Origin: Macrostomum hystrix
Taxonomy: Eukaryota > Platyhelminthes > Macrostomidae
DNA length: 64,000 nt
Direction of reading: 5' to 3'
NCBI GenBank assembly: GCA_950097015.1
Contig: CATNEN010000041.1
Span: 434,001-498,000, forward strand
In this document: positions 46,282-59,200 of the stretch, piece after piece
Layout of the letters: each line of letters starts with the position of its first letter
How positions within the stretch are numbered: position 1 is the first letter of the stretch
Made by a program: the position numbers and the translations under genes
Notes under the pieces: model-generated
The model's database searches: none
The model's input: the letters and a program-made list of their open reading frames with translations, nothing else
Told to the model about the DNA's origin: nothing

Positions 46282-49200
46282 TCAGTCAGCGGCCGCAGCG
46301 GGCGGTCCGGCGGCCGTTGGCGCTGCCGGCATCGGCTCCAGGGTCCAGGCGCCGGCGCCGTCGAATCGCAGCAGCTGATCATGAAACTGCCACAGCGAAG
46401 GACGGTGCGTGATGGTCAGCAGGGTGATTCCGGAGTCCTTGGCAGCCTGGTAGATCTTGGCCTCCACGTCGATGCTGACGGCCGAGGTGCACTCGTCCAG
46501 CAGGGCGAATAATGGTCGGTGATACAGCAAGCGGGCCATTCCCAGTCGCTGCTTCTCGCCGCCGCTCAGCACGTCCGCCCACTCGCGCACCGCGCCCCAG
46601 CCGCCTTCGCGCTCCAGCAGGTAGCCAAGGTGGGCCGCCTCCAGCACAGCGCGCAGCTGGCCGTCCGTCACGCCTTTCGCCCGCCTCTGCTCGGCCGTGT
46701 CCGGATAAGTGACCTGCTCGCGGAGGTCGCCAACGCTCAGGTAGGGCCGCTGGGGAATGTAATAGAGCGTGTGCACCGGCGGCTTGACCAGGTGACCGCC
46801 GTACACTGGCCACAGGCCCGACAGGATCCGGAACAGCGATGACTTGCCGCACCCGTTCGGGCCTGCAAGGCACATGAAGACAAGGGAGAATTTGATTACT
46901 AAAGTCCAACACTCCATTACCAGAGTCCAACACTCCATTACCAGAGTCCAACACTCCATTACCAGAGTCCAACACTCCATTACCAGAGTCCAACACTCCA
47001 TTACCAGAGTCCAACACTCCATTACCAGAGTCCAACACTCCATTACCAGAGTCCAACACTCCATTACCAGAGTCCAGAACTCCATTACCAGAGTCCAAAA
47101 CTCCATTACCAGAGTCCAGAACTCCATTACCAAAGTCCAAAACTCCATTACCAAAGTCCAAAACTCCATTACCAGAGTCAATAAAAGTCGTTACTTGTTC
47201 CTCAGAAATCCACACTAGACAGCTAAAATGCCTAATCTAGGAGTCTAGGCAGACAAATGCAAGGACCCAATGAGGCCCTCACCTGTGATGAGCAGGTGGG
47301 TGCCCCGGTTCAGCCGCAGGCTGAGGGACTCGGCCACCACGTCGCCGTTGGGCGTCACGATGGGCACATCCCGCAGCTCGATGCAGTCGACGCTCTCGGT
47401 CACCTGGCCCCTGGCCGGCCGCATGCCGGGTCGCACGTATTTGCCCTGCTGCACATCGTTGAACACGTTCAGCATAGAGGACACCCGGCTAGTGTAGCCC
47501 GAGAGCTCCGTGACCTCCTTGTATGACGTCATGATGCGCTCGATGGCGTCGGCCGCGCTGACCAGCAGGTTCCTGGCCGTGGTGAAAGCCTGACCAGGTG
47601 GGAGTGCCAGAGTGGGGGGCTTTTGAGAGGCCGTTTTTTGCATTGGCGGACGCCATGAAATTGTAAGTCGGGAATTCCACAAGCCCACTGATACTTGAAT
47701 CGGAACACGTTTGCGACTTGAAGATTGGAAATACAAAATACTTTATTACTAACACTAACTAGATCGAGGGATCAGAATCGGGAGACTCAGGATCAGAATC
47801 GGGAGATTCAGGGATCAGAATCGGGAGATTCAGGGATCAGAATCGGGAGACTCAGGGATCAGAAGCGGGAGATTCAGGGATCAGAGTCAGGAGATTCAGG
47901 GATCAGAATCGGGAGATTTAGGGATCAGTTATTGGCAATCCGGGAAGGGCAAGCAAATTGTCACCTGTGTTCTCTCTGACACGCCACCATCCTGATCCTC
48001 GTCGACCAGGGTGCCGTCCGGCCGCTGTCCGGTGGCGGTAAGGATTGGCACGGCAACCATGGTCATGCCGGCCGCGCTCCAGACGTACTTCATGAGGAAC
48101 TGCTCCAGCATGACGTACCAGAGACGCTGGCGGAAGATGCGGCTGGACTGACGCGCCAGAGACTGGTAGGCGTCCTCCAGCACGCGCCGCTCGAGCCGAT
48201 GACCGCCGTAGAAGGCGATCTCCTCGGCGCAGGCGATCACGCGGCTGTGTACAAAACGCAGGCGGCCCTTCCGGCGGGCCTCCTCGGCCACCAGGCGGCC
48301 GAACTTTGGCGACAATGTGCGTAGGACCTCCCCGGTGAACAGGATCACCGCCGTGGCGAACACGCTGGGGAAACGGCTGGAGGCGCCGCGGCTGCGGGCT
48401 AGGCTGTACAGAGTGTAAGACATGATGGCCACGTCCAAGATGGGCTTGGTCAGGTGGGAGTACAGGTGAGCCAGGCTGCCAGTGAACTGGGAGATGTCCT
48501 CAGTCAGGCACTGATCAGCGTTCTGCAGCCGGCTGTCCAGGTTGCCCACCTGTGCGAAGGCAGCGACGGCAGCTAACATCACCACGCCTTCTGAATTTCC
48601 CCCAGCTAGCCATAACCCTCTCCGGCCCGTGTCTTTTGACTTTGCCGTAACCCTTCCTCTGTCCTTTCAGTAGGCCGCAACCTGTCCCTGTAATCTAATA
48701 ATAATAATAATAAATGATTACACCTGCCCCAATTGGGTCAGATGTGCAGCCGACAGCACAGCCGCAGCTAATGCGCGGCGCATCTGAAGGCTGCGTACGG
48801 CTGTTCAGTCCATGGACTGGGGGGACGCCACACCCACCTTCAATTATCCCAGCTGATGCTGGTACCCATTTAACAGCTGGGTGAACTGAAGAAATGCAGA
48901 GTTAAGTGTCTTGCTAAAGGACACAAATTGTTTCAGTGGAGTCGGGAATCGAACCCCCGACCTTCAAATCGTGAGTCCGACGCTCTAACCACTAGGCTAC
49001 AACCTCTTCAGGGAGAATCAGGGATCAAAATCGGGAAATCCCTGTACAGGGAGATTACAGGGAGATCCCTGTAATCTGAGTAGGCCGCAACCCTTCCCGG
49101 TCCTCTGAGGCTTTGAGTAGGCCGCAAACCCTGTCCTTCATTAAACTCACCTTGTAGTAAGTCTGGTCCCTGAAGTACTCATGGTAGCAGTGCATAGCCA

Positions 49201-49711
49201 GCCGGGTCCTCAGGGCCAGGGCCAGTTGGCTTTCCAGGAATCGAATGAGCGAGTTGACAAAAGTAGCTGGCAGGGCTAGCAGCAGCCACTTGGCGATCTG
49301 CAGCACGAAGCTGAGCACGTTGCGCTGAACGATTGCCTTGACAATACGGCCGTCCAGCTTGGCAACGTAGACGGACAGAAACGTCCTGGTGACCAGGGAG
49401 GCCGTGTGCAGCAGCAGGATGGCGAACTCCTTGCTGAACACTGACGGCACGCAGATGCGCACCAGACGGACTAAAGAGCGCAAGAAGGCCATGTCCACGG
49501 CCGCCTTCGACGCCTCATCTGCTTGGCTGCCGTCACCGCTTCCACCGCCGCCGGAGCCTCCGCCGACGCGTTTTCTCCGTCGCAGCAAGTGGAGCAGTTT
49601 GCGCAGGTGCAGCGACATGAGCAGAGCACCTGCAGTCACGGCCACGCCGCGCTGATGCGAGCGGGCAAAGGCCACGCAGGACAGGACAAGTCTGGACGCG
49701 TTGGGTGCCAT
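46282..49711 (-). CDS. ABCD1: Peroxisomal ABC half transporter, ABCD1/ABCD2 type (4 exons, 677 aa)
   Basis: Exons 49711-49151, 48549-47965, 47589-47283 and 46862-46282; GT-AG, phases 0,0,1. The family imports very-long-chain acyl-CoAs into peroxisomes as a dimer. I chose ATG 49711 (MAPNASRLV); the frame is open a few codons further up. The membrane domain includes [38 protein letters not shown], the [20 protein letters not shown] segment, and the EAA-like loop [12 protein letters not shown]. The nucleotide-binding domain has Walker [10 protein letters not shown] (~485), [20 protein letters not shown], signature LSGGEKQR (~583), Walker [11 protein letters not shown] (~603) and H-loop ITHRPSLW (~637). 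All catalytic motifs are intact. The human proteins are ~740 aa; the N- and C-termini are shorter here. Introns 2 and 3 hold 23-bp and 21-bp arrays, and intron 1 a SINE. Confidence 0.93.
46890..47180. repeat. 21-bp tandem repeat in ABCD intron 3 (about 13 copies)
   Basis: Unit ACCAGAGTCCAACACTCCAT plus T. Period 21 keeps frames open on both strands, including one that continues into exon 4 (LVMEFWT peptide), which is intronic. Confidence 0.92.
47763..47935. repeat. 23-bp tandem repeat in ABCD intron 2 (about 7 copies)
   Basis: Unit GATCAGAATCGGGAGATTCA plus GGG. Short related pieces reappear at 49010-49060 in intron 1, where the same words GGGAGAATCAGGGATCA flank the SINE. Confidence 0.88.
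48694..49008 (-). mobile_element. tRNA-derived SINE in ABCD intron 1
   Basis: On the - strand the element begins GAGGTTGTAGCCTAGTGGTT and contains a pol III A box (TAGCCTAGTGG) and a B box (GGTTCGATTCC), with an anticodon-loop-like CTCACGA between them. The T arm has two extra G's, so it is not a functional tRNA gene. The body contains CTTTAGCAAGACACTTAAC and CACCCAGCTGTTAAATGG, words typical of a SINE group widespread in marine animals. It ends in a (TTA)n tail at 48694-48716. I could not define a clean target duplication. Confidence 0.8.
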
Positions 49712-52700
49712 TAGCGCAGTTTCAATGAGCAAATTAATAGAAATATGGCAGACAGAGACCTAAGCTTCAACTTTCACTGCTGAGCCTCGATCACTGTAGG
49801 ACTGGCTCTTTCTCTCTGGCGACTCTTCGGTCTGAAAAATCAAATGCAAAGAGTTGGAGTGGTGCTTTGCATTTTTACAATTGCCTTTCTGTCTAAATGA
49901 GAGCGCGCTCAGCACTGTTATCAGCTGAGCCTCAGATTGAGCAGCGGGTTTCTGCTTGACCTAACTCTGCAACTCGGCCCATTATCTTAGCAGCCAATTA
50001 ACATGGCTTGAAGTGCAAGGCACACATTTTCTGAAGACCCAATACGATATACAGTAGTCACCACATTTTCAGGTTCTAGTTCTTAGAGAACTAAAATGAT
50101 AACAAGCTCATAGCCAGTTATTGCTTGCTGAACCTTTGTGCAACTCCTGATGCAAGACAAAGGGAGACAAGGCACAAGAAGAGAAAGGTGTATGTCTGAG
50201 CTGACAAATCAAAACACTGAGTGATACAATTTTCCACCACAAAGTGTTATTTTTCATGTCTATGCTTGAGTAAAGGTACTTTTTGGTTTAGTGACCATGA
50301 TGTGATTTATTTTATATCAATTTTTAAACAAAGCTATACTATAAAGCATTACTCTATTGCAACAAAATAAAGATTGATCCAAGTTACAGGTTTGGTCGAA
50401 TCAATAGCCATGTAACTCCAAAAAAATAGTTAACTCGCATTTTTATGCTTAATGTAGTAGACATTATAGTAGACATTCTAGATAGATTAAGAAAGGAGAA
50501 CAAGAAATAATATTATATTACTATACCTTTATAAGGGTGGCAGTGTAGTTATTGTATATTTTCACTCTTGTACTAAAGGTACCTCTAAGCTTAAACCCAT
50601 GGCAAGGCCAAATTAATTTGAGGTGCTTATAAAGAGAGGAGGCTTCAGGGCTGTCAGTGCTTTTGTGTACAATAAACTAGTTCAGTTTTATTGTAAGTCA
50701 ACAATAATTTATTTGTGTACATTTAGTGTTTCCCAACAAAAGCAGCCTAACTGGTTTGTAATGTAAAATACTACATTTCCTATGCAATAAAGTTGTTAGT
50801 GGTCAATTAGTCAGCCCCACATTAACTGTAATAATAGTGAATCCACTAGAATATGTTTTAAGCCCCTAAATTGTCATTCCCATTCATGTGGAACACAAAC
50901 TCCTGGATGTAGCTCTCAAATAAGGCATTCAATGTCCCAAGGAAGCAATCAAATATCATTTTGGTGCATAAAGACTTAGCATTTTAGCACAAAAAATTAA
51001 CAAATCAAGATATTTTTTGTTTAATTGAAAAATAAATGAACAAAATACTTATTGCTAAAGAAACACAGCACAAGAACAAAGAACAGAACAAACAAGAAGA
51101 ACAAACAAGGAACGAAGAATGAAGAGGAAAAAAGAAAGAATGAAGAAAAAACTAGTGTTTAATTGGCACTAAGCATTTTTTCATACATTTTTATGCAACT
51201 TTGTCTAAGGCATTATCCTAGATTCAATAATCATTTGGAATACTTTATAACTTTTTCATATCATAACTACTTGCCTAAAGTTAAACATTAGCTATAAACT
51301 GGGGCACTAAATTAGACAACTATAAACTAAAGCAATGGCTTAAAATTAAATTGCATCCATTTGCATGAAAGACACATATTCCACACTTTAGTGTGTTAGG
51401 GGGCATAACTTTTAGTAGGGACTAGAGCACAAGAAAACAAAAACACACATGTGTGTCTACATGTCTTCGTCTATATCTTGTTCCTATACCTTTAATCTGT
51501 TAGTACATTTTTATATTTAAGAGCAGATTGAGATAAGCTATTATTTTTTGTGGTAGTTTTAGTTTACGACATTATTCTGGAACTTTTAAAGAAGTAAGGA
51601 TTGTCATGACTAAAATCTTATAGCTAAATCTCTTTAAATAATATCACTTTAGACCAAACCGATCAGTAAATCAATTGAATCGAGATGGTCATAATAATTC
51701 TTACTTTCATAAAATTACTAGGCAGCGGCTAGAGGATGGATGGATGGAGGTAACTGTCTGATGTTTCATTATCGATTCGTTCTTAGAAATCTGGATAATT
51801 TAAAAAACAATTAATTCATAAAACAAAAATTGCATAAAGCCTTTACCACAAAGTCTTGATACCCGTAAAAAAGGCTAGCAAAAAAAACAAAAACAAAACA
51901 AAAAACTATCTGATTTAATCTATTCAGGGGCATGTCCAGAAAGCTAAACACTTCGGGTGCGTTCGAGTAGCTTAAAATAACTGTGCGTAGCCGGCCCTAC
52001 ACCAACGCGGCTCGAGACCGACTCATACATTCAAAGAGTTACCTAAGTCTCACGAAACCTGATGCATAATTTATCTAGATGAATGCTAGCTGCATGCACA
52101 GATACTAATCTGCATGGGGCTGCATGCTAGAAATATCATTTCTGGCCAACATTAGTCTGGAACCCGTGACTGGTAGGGCATATTCGTTAAGTTACAAAGG
52201 AGAGTCCACACTGTAAATTATCCATGCATAAAAACCAGTTACTAACCGTAATTTAAACTTTGCCTTTTAAAACCGACTAGTTCTACAAATTCTGGAAATT
52301 TACTTTATTTCTTAATTTAATTCTGCCAATTTCGAGGTGCAGCAGTTTCAATTCCCAAACCGTTTTTCAGTCATTCCCAACAACTGCCTATACGATCGCA
52401 TCATACAATTATCTGTCGATAATTGACAGAACCACGTACAGCTTAGTAGACGCAGTACATATATGTATACACGTCGGCACATTTATCAAAGAAATACGAA
52501 TATTACTCTGGTAAATAGAGTCCGCTTTTAAAGGGGAAATCTGCATTAAAAGTTGATTAATTACTATAGGTTGAAGTCAGTCGCGGGTCTAATTTAAGGA
52601 AATTTAAAGGTTTTCCACGGGCCCTGTGCAAAGGTTTTTTGCTAGCTAAACTAGATCAATGAAAAGGAATCCTTTTATTCGTTTTTGATCAATGCCAGGG

Positions 52701-53283
52701 TGATGTAATACAATTACCGCTGCAATATAATACTAAAATTTCCGAATGTCCAAATGCAGAATGTTTTGTACTTGTAATATCGTGAAAAGAATTTAACTAA
52801 ACTGTATTAATTTTTTGCAGATGGTTTCCATGCGCAGACAAGTGCATTTCATAAGCATGAAATTTGCAGATTGATTTGTGCGTGTGTAAACTAGAAGACA
52901 GAGGCCCTTAGCTTAATTCGCTTTATCAGATGCTCAGTAAAATATTTATTAAGCACGAGAGTTTGATTATAAGAGTGTAAACATTAAATGATTCGACATG
53001 AATAGCAAAAGCGGAATATTTATTTCTTAGAACGGTCGGTTATACAATTGGCCTTATTAGTCCCCTATAATTCACATGGAATTTTGAATTTTGTTTACAA
53101 AACAAGTTTTGGCAGTCCCCGTGTAGGGCCTCTATTTTTAGATGCCAATATCAATAAAAACAAAGTAATATCAAATTCTGTTTGCCAGCTCGTATCAGCA
53201 TAGCAAATTATTATCAGAGAGAAGCAGCGAATTTCTGTTTCCATAGTCAGTGGGCTTCAGTAGTTTTTCTCAATCAGCAACAA
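49712..53283. other. Geneless AT-rich stretch
   Basis: 3.6 kb without supported ORFs or arrays, between the 5' end of the ABCD gene and the 3' end of the NWD-like gene. A TTTATT near 53020 could be the poly(A) signal (AATAAA on the - strand) of the NWD-like gene. Confidence 0.5.
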
Positions 53284-56200
53284 TTACTTTCGAGTTGGTG
53301 TGGACTTCTCCACTGGGCTCTTGTGCGACGAGCCGACCTTGGGCGAGCGGCCCTTCTTCGGCCTCTTGATGGCTTCGGCCTCCTTCTCCACGGCGGCTTC
53401 GGCCGGGCCAGCTGATGTCCGCTTGGCGAACAGGTTGTCCAGGGAGTTGTGCCGCTTCAACCCCATTAGGTGGCGGCATCGGTCCGAGATGCTGTGGTAA
53501 GCTTGCTCAGCCAGTCGTTTACCTCGCATGTGTTCGTCACGTATAACAAACACCTTGAACTCAGTCTCTGTGTATACGAGAGCCACCTTTCCGGTGTGGC
53601 CTACAACAAGCTGGAAGTCTTCTTCCAGCTCTTCCTCGGCCGAAGCAGACTGGATCTGCGTCTTCTTGCGAAGTCGGTGCAGAATAGACCTGCCGAGGAC
53701 TGCTCCGTTAGCCACCTGATCATTGCGTAGGATGCTCAGCTCGTTCTGTGCCTTGTCAAGTACAACGATGAGTGAACCGTCGCCAATGAAACGAGGAATA
53801 GTGTCCAGTTGGCCAGCTTCAGTTCCAGGGGACAGGTTGAGCTGCTTTAGTGCTTCTCCTCGACTAGTATCATACACACGAAGTCCCTTATCGATTCCGA
53901 ACTTGCCGTCTCTGGTGATGTCTTTGATGTAGTCCTGTGTGGAGAAGGAGGAAATGACGCTGGCTTTCTGAATGTCCACCTTAGCGTACTGGATCTCATT
54001 CTCCTTGATGACGAATTGGATCAGAACAGTGTTAGGGCTTTCGTCTGGAACTAGCATGTCCTTGACCAGCGGAATCCTGGCGTATTCATCGATTCCTTTC
54101 AACAAACTTGCCACATCAACCTCATGCTGAACTCGCTCGAACAGCTGGCCTCCCAAAGCCTTCACAAGGCGACCGTTTCTGCCGCAGCAAATCACTAGTC
54201 GGCTATTTGAATCAACGAGTTTGGAGGCGATGATCCTGTGCTCAAGATATGTTTGTCGTAGGAACTGACCAGTCGGAAGATCGTAAGCGCTCAGAATATC
54301 ATTTGCTTCTGGTGACTCTCGCGTCCTACTAGCATGGTCCGGTTTCAAGGTGAGAAGCAAACGGCTGGTGACGTGGCTCACGAGCTCACCAGTGATGGAA
54401 ATTTGGCTAACCAGCTGACCTGTGTCTGTGTCGTGCACTCTGATCACCTTCTGACCGTATGGATCTCCATGTTCAGGTCGCGATTTTGCTGCCGGGCCTA
54501 CTGTTGGCGTAGCCTCGATGTAGAGACCACCTGTGAAATAGTTCCTGTCTGGCAGCTCCGGTTTGCGAAGCTTTGCTCCCCGTTCACTCGCCACAGCAGC
54601 TCGCCTGGAATCAGACATGCCCGCGGAGTCGTCTGCTACCGATTTTCGCTTCGGCTTTTTGGCTTCAAAGATAAGCAGCAACTTTTCGCCATCAGGTGTT
54701 ATCTTCCGCTGCACTGGAAAGCTTCCTATTACTTGAGATTTGTGCGTCATGTCGTACGTGAGGAAACTGCCATTGTCCAAATTGAGAAATGTGAAGTCGC
54801 ATAGATCTGGGTTGTTGTCGTACAAGATGTTCAAGTCAGTATGGTAATAGGGGCTCCTGAGTGCAGTTCCGTAGTACGCCACTTGCGCATCCGCCTGACC
54901 AGGGCGATCATTAGAGGACTTAAGACTGCTTAGTGTCACCTGTGTTGGTGTGACAAGAAGCGTCAATCGCTCCTTTATTACGTACGCGTCTTCAATACGA
55001 TTACCAACGCTGACCTGCTGTACTAGCTCTCCTGAGCTGCAGTTGAATAAGCGGATTTTTGTGTCGGTCTCGCTGTGAAGAACAAACTGATAAACGTGAG
55101 CGCCATCAACGGAGAATCTCGTCACGGCATTTGGCACGCTGGGTAATACAGCCTGAACTGTCTTCTGTCCAACCGACCAGATTGTCTCGACTGTACGAAT
55201 GTCATTGACGTTATACTCAACGATGAGATACTTCTCGTCGATGGACAACATCATGTTGGTCACAGAAGTCTGAGGCTTGTACTTCAGGAAGAGGGCCTTG
55301 AACTCAGCACCAAGATTTTCTTGCTTCTCCAAGCTGAGCTCAACTGATGGTGTCAGCTTCTTGATGTCCCGTTTTATGGCTTGTGCAATATCGTAGCGCA
55401 GGACGAGTCCAAGATTCTTACATCCAACGAAGACGAACTCTGTGCGCGTGTTAGACAGCAGGCAGGTGGCATAGAGGTGGCATGAAAGGGCGCACAATTG
55501 GTCTCCTGTTGTGGTGTTAAGCATTCGCAGATTTGTCTCGATTTTTCCAGAGTCGGCCTTCCAAGCCTTTGGGGCAATAATGTACTTATCGTTTGGTGTG
55601 ATCAAGAAGGGCCAGTGAAAGTTCTTGAACTCCAGCGCAGGCGACGCATTCGAGTGCTGATAGACGCGTACCTTGCCGTCAACGCGCAGAAGTACATAGC
55701 TCTTCGTCAGATAAACAATCTGAGGCCTCTCTGAGGCTCTGAACTCCAACTTGTTGTCGAATGTAGCGGTGCTTAAATTTAGGAACAGATAGCCGCACAC
55801 GTCTCTGTCGGCGACGCGTTTCTTGTAGTGAATCAGCATCTGCTCGTCAGTCTGGGGCATGTAGGTTATGTCCAGAAACCTGCTGCCATCGTGCTCTCCA
55901 AGATTCAGAATCTGCGACTTTGTGGCGGACTTGGCGTCCCAAACATAGAGGAAGAGCTCCCCGTTAATAATTATCAGAGTGGCCAGGAAGCGGTTGTCAG
56001 GCGACAGGGCGCAGTGAATTGCAGCGCTCGCGGGTCCTGGCAGAGGCACCTTTGTTTCATCCATCTCCACTGGCGGAAATGAAGGCACTACTGGGCACAG
56101 ACAATTAACTCGAATTCCTAAGCTGTCGATCTGTTGCAGGAGAGCCGTGATGAGAACTTGCGATCCTGCTAGGTGGCAGAGTCGGCCTGCAAGTTCGACG

Positions 56201-59200
56201 CCCATGAGGCTGAGGTCCTTCTCGATTATTGGAGCAAGCAAGCGCAACAGTGAGATAAGCACCTCCAGCTCCTGGTTCGCTCGAACCTCGTAGTTCTGGC
56301 GCAGAAAGTAGAATTCAGAGATAAGGTCGTTGACGCTAGATGTATTGAGTTTGGCGTACAGGTAGTCAAAGTTAAATAAGCAAGAGCGATACAGGTCAGA
56401 GACTTTTTCTCCCTTCAGTAGGCTGTATGTCAGCTCACTGAGCTTTCTGGAATTGCTCACTGAGAACTCGCGACCACTCCACATGAAGGACTGGTAGAGG
56501 GCCACTCGGTCCACGTTTACACTCTTGGACTCATCTCCATCCGTCTGTGTCTTCTCAAACAGAGGCTTGGCTTTTGCCCCGGCCCAGCGACCACTCCAGT
56601 ACTCTGCAAGTTGCTGGCTGACTTGAACGCCGAACTCTTTGTTAAGCTGGTAGTAGTCTGTCGCTGCCGAGCGCAAAACATCGTGCGCCCAGGTGTACAC
56701 CAGACGATCGTCCAGCTGCACGCTCATAAGGTAGTGCTCAATATCGTCAAGAAAGGCTGTGATTATTCCCATAGGAACGCGGTAGAAGTTCGAGTGCTTG
56801 GCATCAAAGCCGGAGTCGATTGCGACTGAATTGTCCAGACTGAGTACGTCCTGCAACTCCGACAGGGACAATCCAAATCGCGAGCAGCTGATGTAGGAAA
56901 GGATGCTCTTCACAACCCATAGGCCATGCTTCTGCTCCAGCTGCTCCAGCCGCTTCATGAAGATAAGTTTCACTCTGTCTGGAAGCTTGTCCTCACGACA
57001 GGGCAGAACGTCGGCCAAAATGATGGGGAAAAGTGGGTAGGAGTTGTTCTGCAGCAGAGAGTTCGCCAGCTCGCGGTTCTTGTCACCGATGGTTTTCCCT
57101 TTTGTGGCTAGAATGCTTGGAAATTCCTTGATGACCAATGAAGGAGCGATGCCGGTCAGCGTCAGCGAGCTGCTGTCGTCAAAGCGTCGCTTAAAGTTCG
57201 TGATGAAACTCTCACTTCCAGCAGTCACGAGCACTTTCACATTAGCAGGCAGTCGATGGGGCAGCCAACGGAACAGCTCCGTGTGGCTCTGGGGATAAAG
57301 CAGGTCAATGTCATCTAGCACGATCAACAGCGGCTTCTTGAATCCGGGGAGTTGCAGCGCTCGAGTAAAGTCGTACACCACCTGAGCGTATTCGCAGCTC
57401 GGTGAAAACTGCTTCCTTGCATGGAAGTAGATCTCCTGCGTAATGTTCGCGATTATCTGCTGCAGCGTGCTCGATAACGTTGTGCGACCGCAGCTTCGTT
57501 TGATGATGACAAGATTGTCATCTAAGACCTGGTCAATCAGCTGCTTTATAATGGCTGTCTTGCCTGAGCCGTGATCGCCATAGAGAAGTCCAGGTAGCTG
57601 GGATTTTGAATTCACGTAGTTCTGTAAGATTTTGAGCTCGCGGTCACGGCTGAAGACAGGTGCTCGAGGCCGCTGTACTGCCAAGATGGCGTCGTGAGTT
57701 TCAATTTCTTTGGGCAGCGGTAGGGCCAGAAATTCGCGCCGGCCGCAAAACTTCATCACGTGGTTCTTCAACTTTTCAAAGGTCTGCTTGGCGAAAATAG
57801 TCAGGTAAGTTGTGGCCTTCATGTCCTTGCTGGCTAGTGAAGTCTCAGCCAGCTTGCTGACAACATTCGATTTGTTCCTCTGCACGAGCTTGTACTCAGA
57901 GAGCATCGCAGACGAGATGGAGAAGCGGACATAGTGCTCCTTTGGCAGGCGCTGGAGGAACTCCTCTCGAAGCTGCTGCACCTTCTCGTTGCTAGACTGG
58001 TTGAATCGTCCGAATGCATCTAGGTCGAGAAACTGCTCTTTCAACTCGTTGTCCTCAGTTGCACCCCACTCTCGGACGTCCTTCAATACTCGAGCAAAGG
58101 CGATGCACTGCTCGGTCGGCTTCTTGCTCGCCTTTAGGTACTTCAGGTAGTGCTCGACCACTGCAATGCAAGGCAGATTTTTGTTCTTCATTTTGTATAT
58201 TTTATTGCTAAATGCTAAATTCTAAACATGCTAAATTCTAAACATGCTAAATTCTAAACATGCTAAATTCTAAACATGCTAAATTCTAAACATGCTAAAT
58301 TCTAAACATGCTAAATTCTAAACATGCTAAATTCTAAACATGCTAAATTCCAAACATGCTAAATTCTAAACATGCTAAATTCTAAACATGCTAAATTCTA
58401 AACATGCTAAATTCTAAACATGCTAAATTCTAAACATGCTAAATTCTAAACATGCTAAATTCTAAACATGCTAAATTCTAAACATGCTAAATTCTAAACA
58501 TGCTAAATTCTAAACATGCTAAATTCTAAACATGCTAAATTCTAAACATGCTAAATTCTAAACATGCTAAATTCTAAACATGCTAAATTCTAAACATGCT
58601 AAATTCTAAACATGCTAAATTCTAAACATGCTAAATTCTAAACATGCTAAATTCTAAACATGCTAAATTCTGTCGAGGAAATTTTGCTTTCCTTTTGCAG
58701 CTTTTACATTTTGCTGCGTAAACCATTTGATTAATCTATTGGGCTCTCAAACCCAAAAACTAAATTCAAACGGGTTGATAAACTGCGGTCTCCGAAGTTT
58801 CGCAGCTTTCTTTGTAAAAATGTCTCACACTGAGGAACGGCAAAAGTCTCCGACCCCCGAAACAAGCTGCAAAAGATCAAAGAGAGGGCGAACGCACTAT
58901 TCCACAGTGCAATGCCATTTTCAGCTTGTCAGTCAATGAGAGAGGCAGCTGACTTCGCTTTCAGTCGAGTAGGTCATCCGCTGAAGACTCGCAGTTAGCC
59001 ATTCATTTATTGCCTCGCTATTGTTCTAGCTCAGCTTTGCTCTTTGAGCGACAATCGCTAATCTAGAAATGTCACAAAGCCATTTCCCTTTTGTAGCGCA
59101 AGGCTGGTTTTCTCGTACTCGTATTATAATGCTTCGCCTGGAGCTTACGTGGGACGAAGAGCGCGTCCGCCTGGTCCTGGCTCAGCGTCCCATCGCTAAC

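Noticed and set aside
46863-47181. N-terminal extension [14 protein letters not shown] repeats joined to the ABCD nucleotide-binding domain
   Set aside because: The 21-bp intronic array is in frame by chance; the acceptor at 46863 and the family alignment place it in intron 3.
48930-49008. tRNA-Val (CAC) gene on the - strand
   Set aside because: The anticodon loop fits, but the T arm has two extra G's, the D stem is mispaired and a SINE body and tail follow; called as a SINE.
58189-58191. ATG at 58191 as the start of the NWD-like protein
   Set aside because: It precedes a strong acceptor at 58161-58162; upstream exons with matching phase supply the family's N-terminus, so the ATG is probably intronic.
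58727-58939. Short + frame containing MSHTEERQKSPTPETSCKRS
   Set aside because: It lies within intron 4 of the NWD-like gene on the opposite strand and has no further support.
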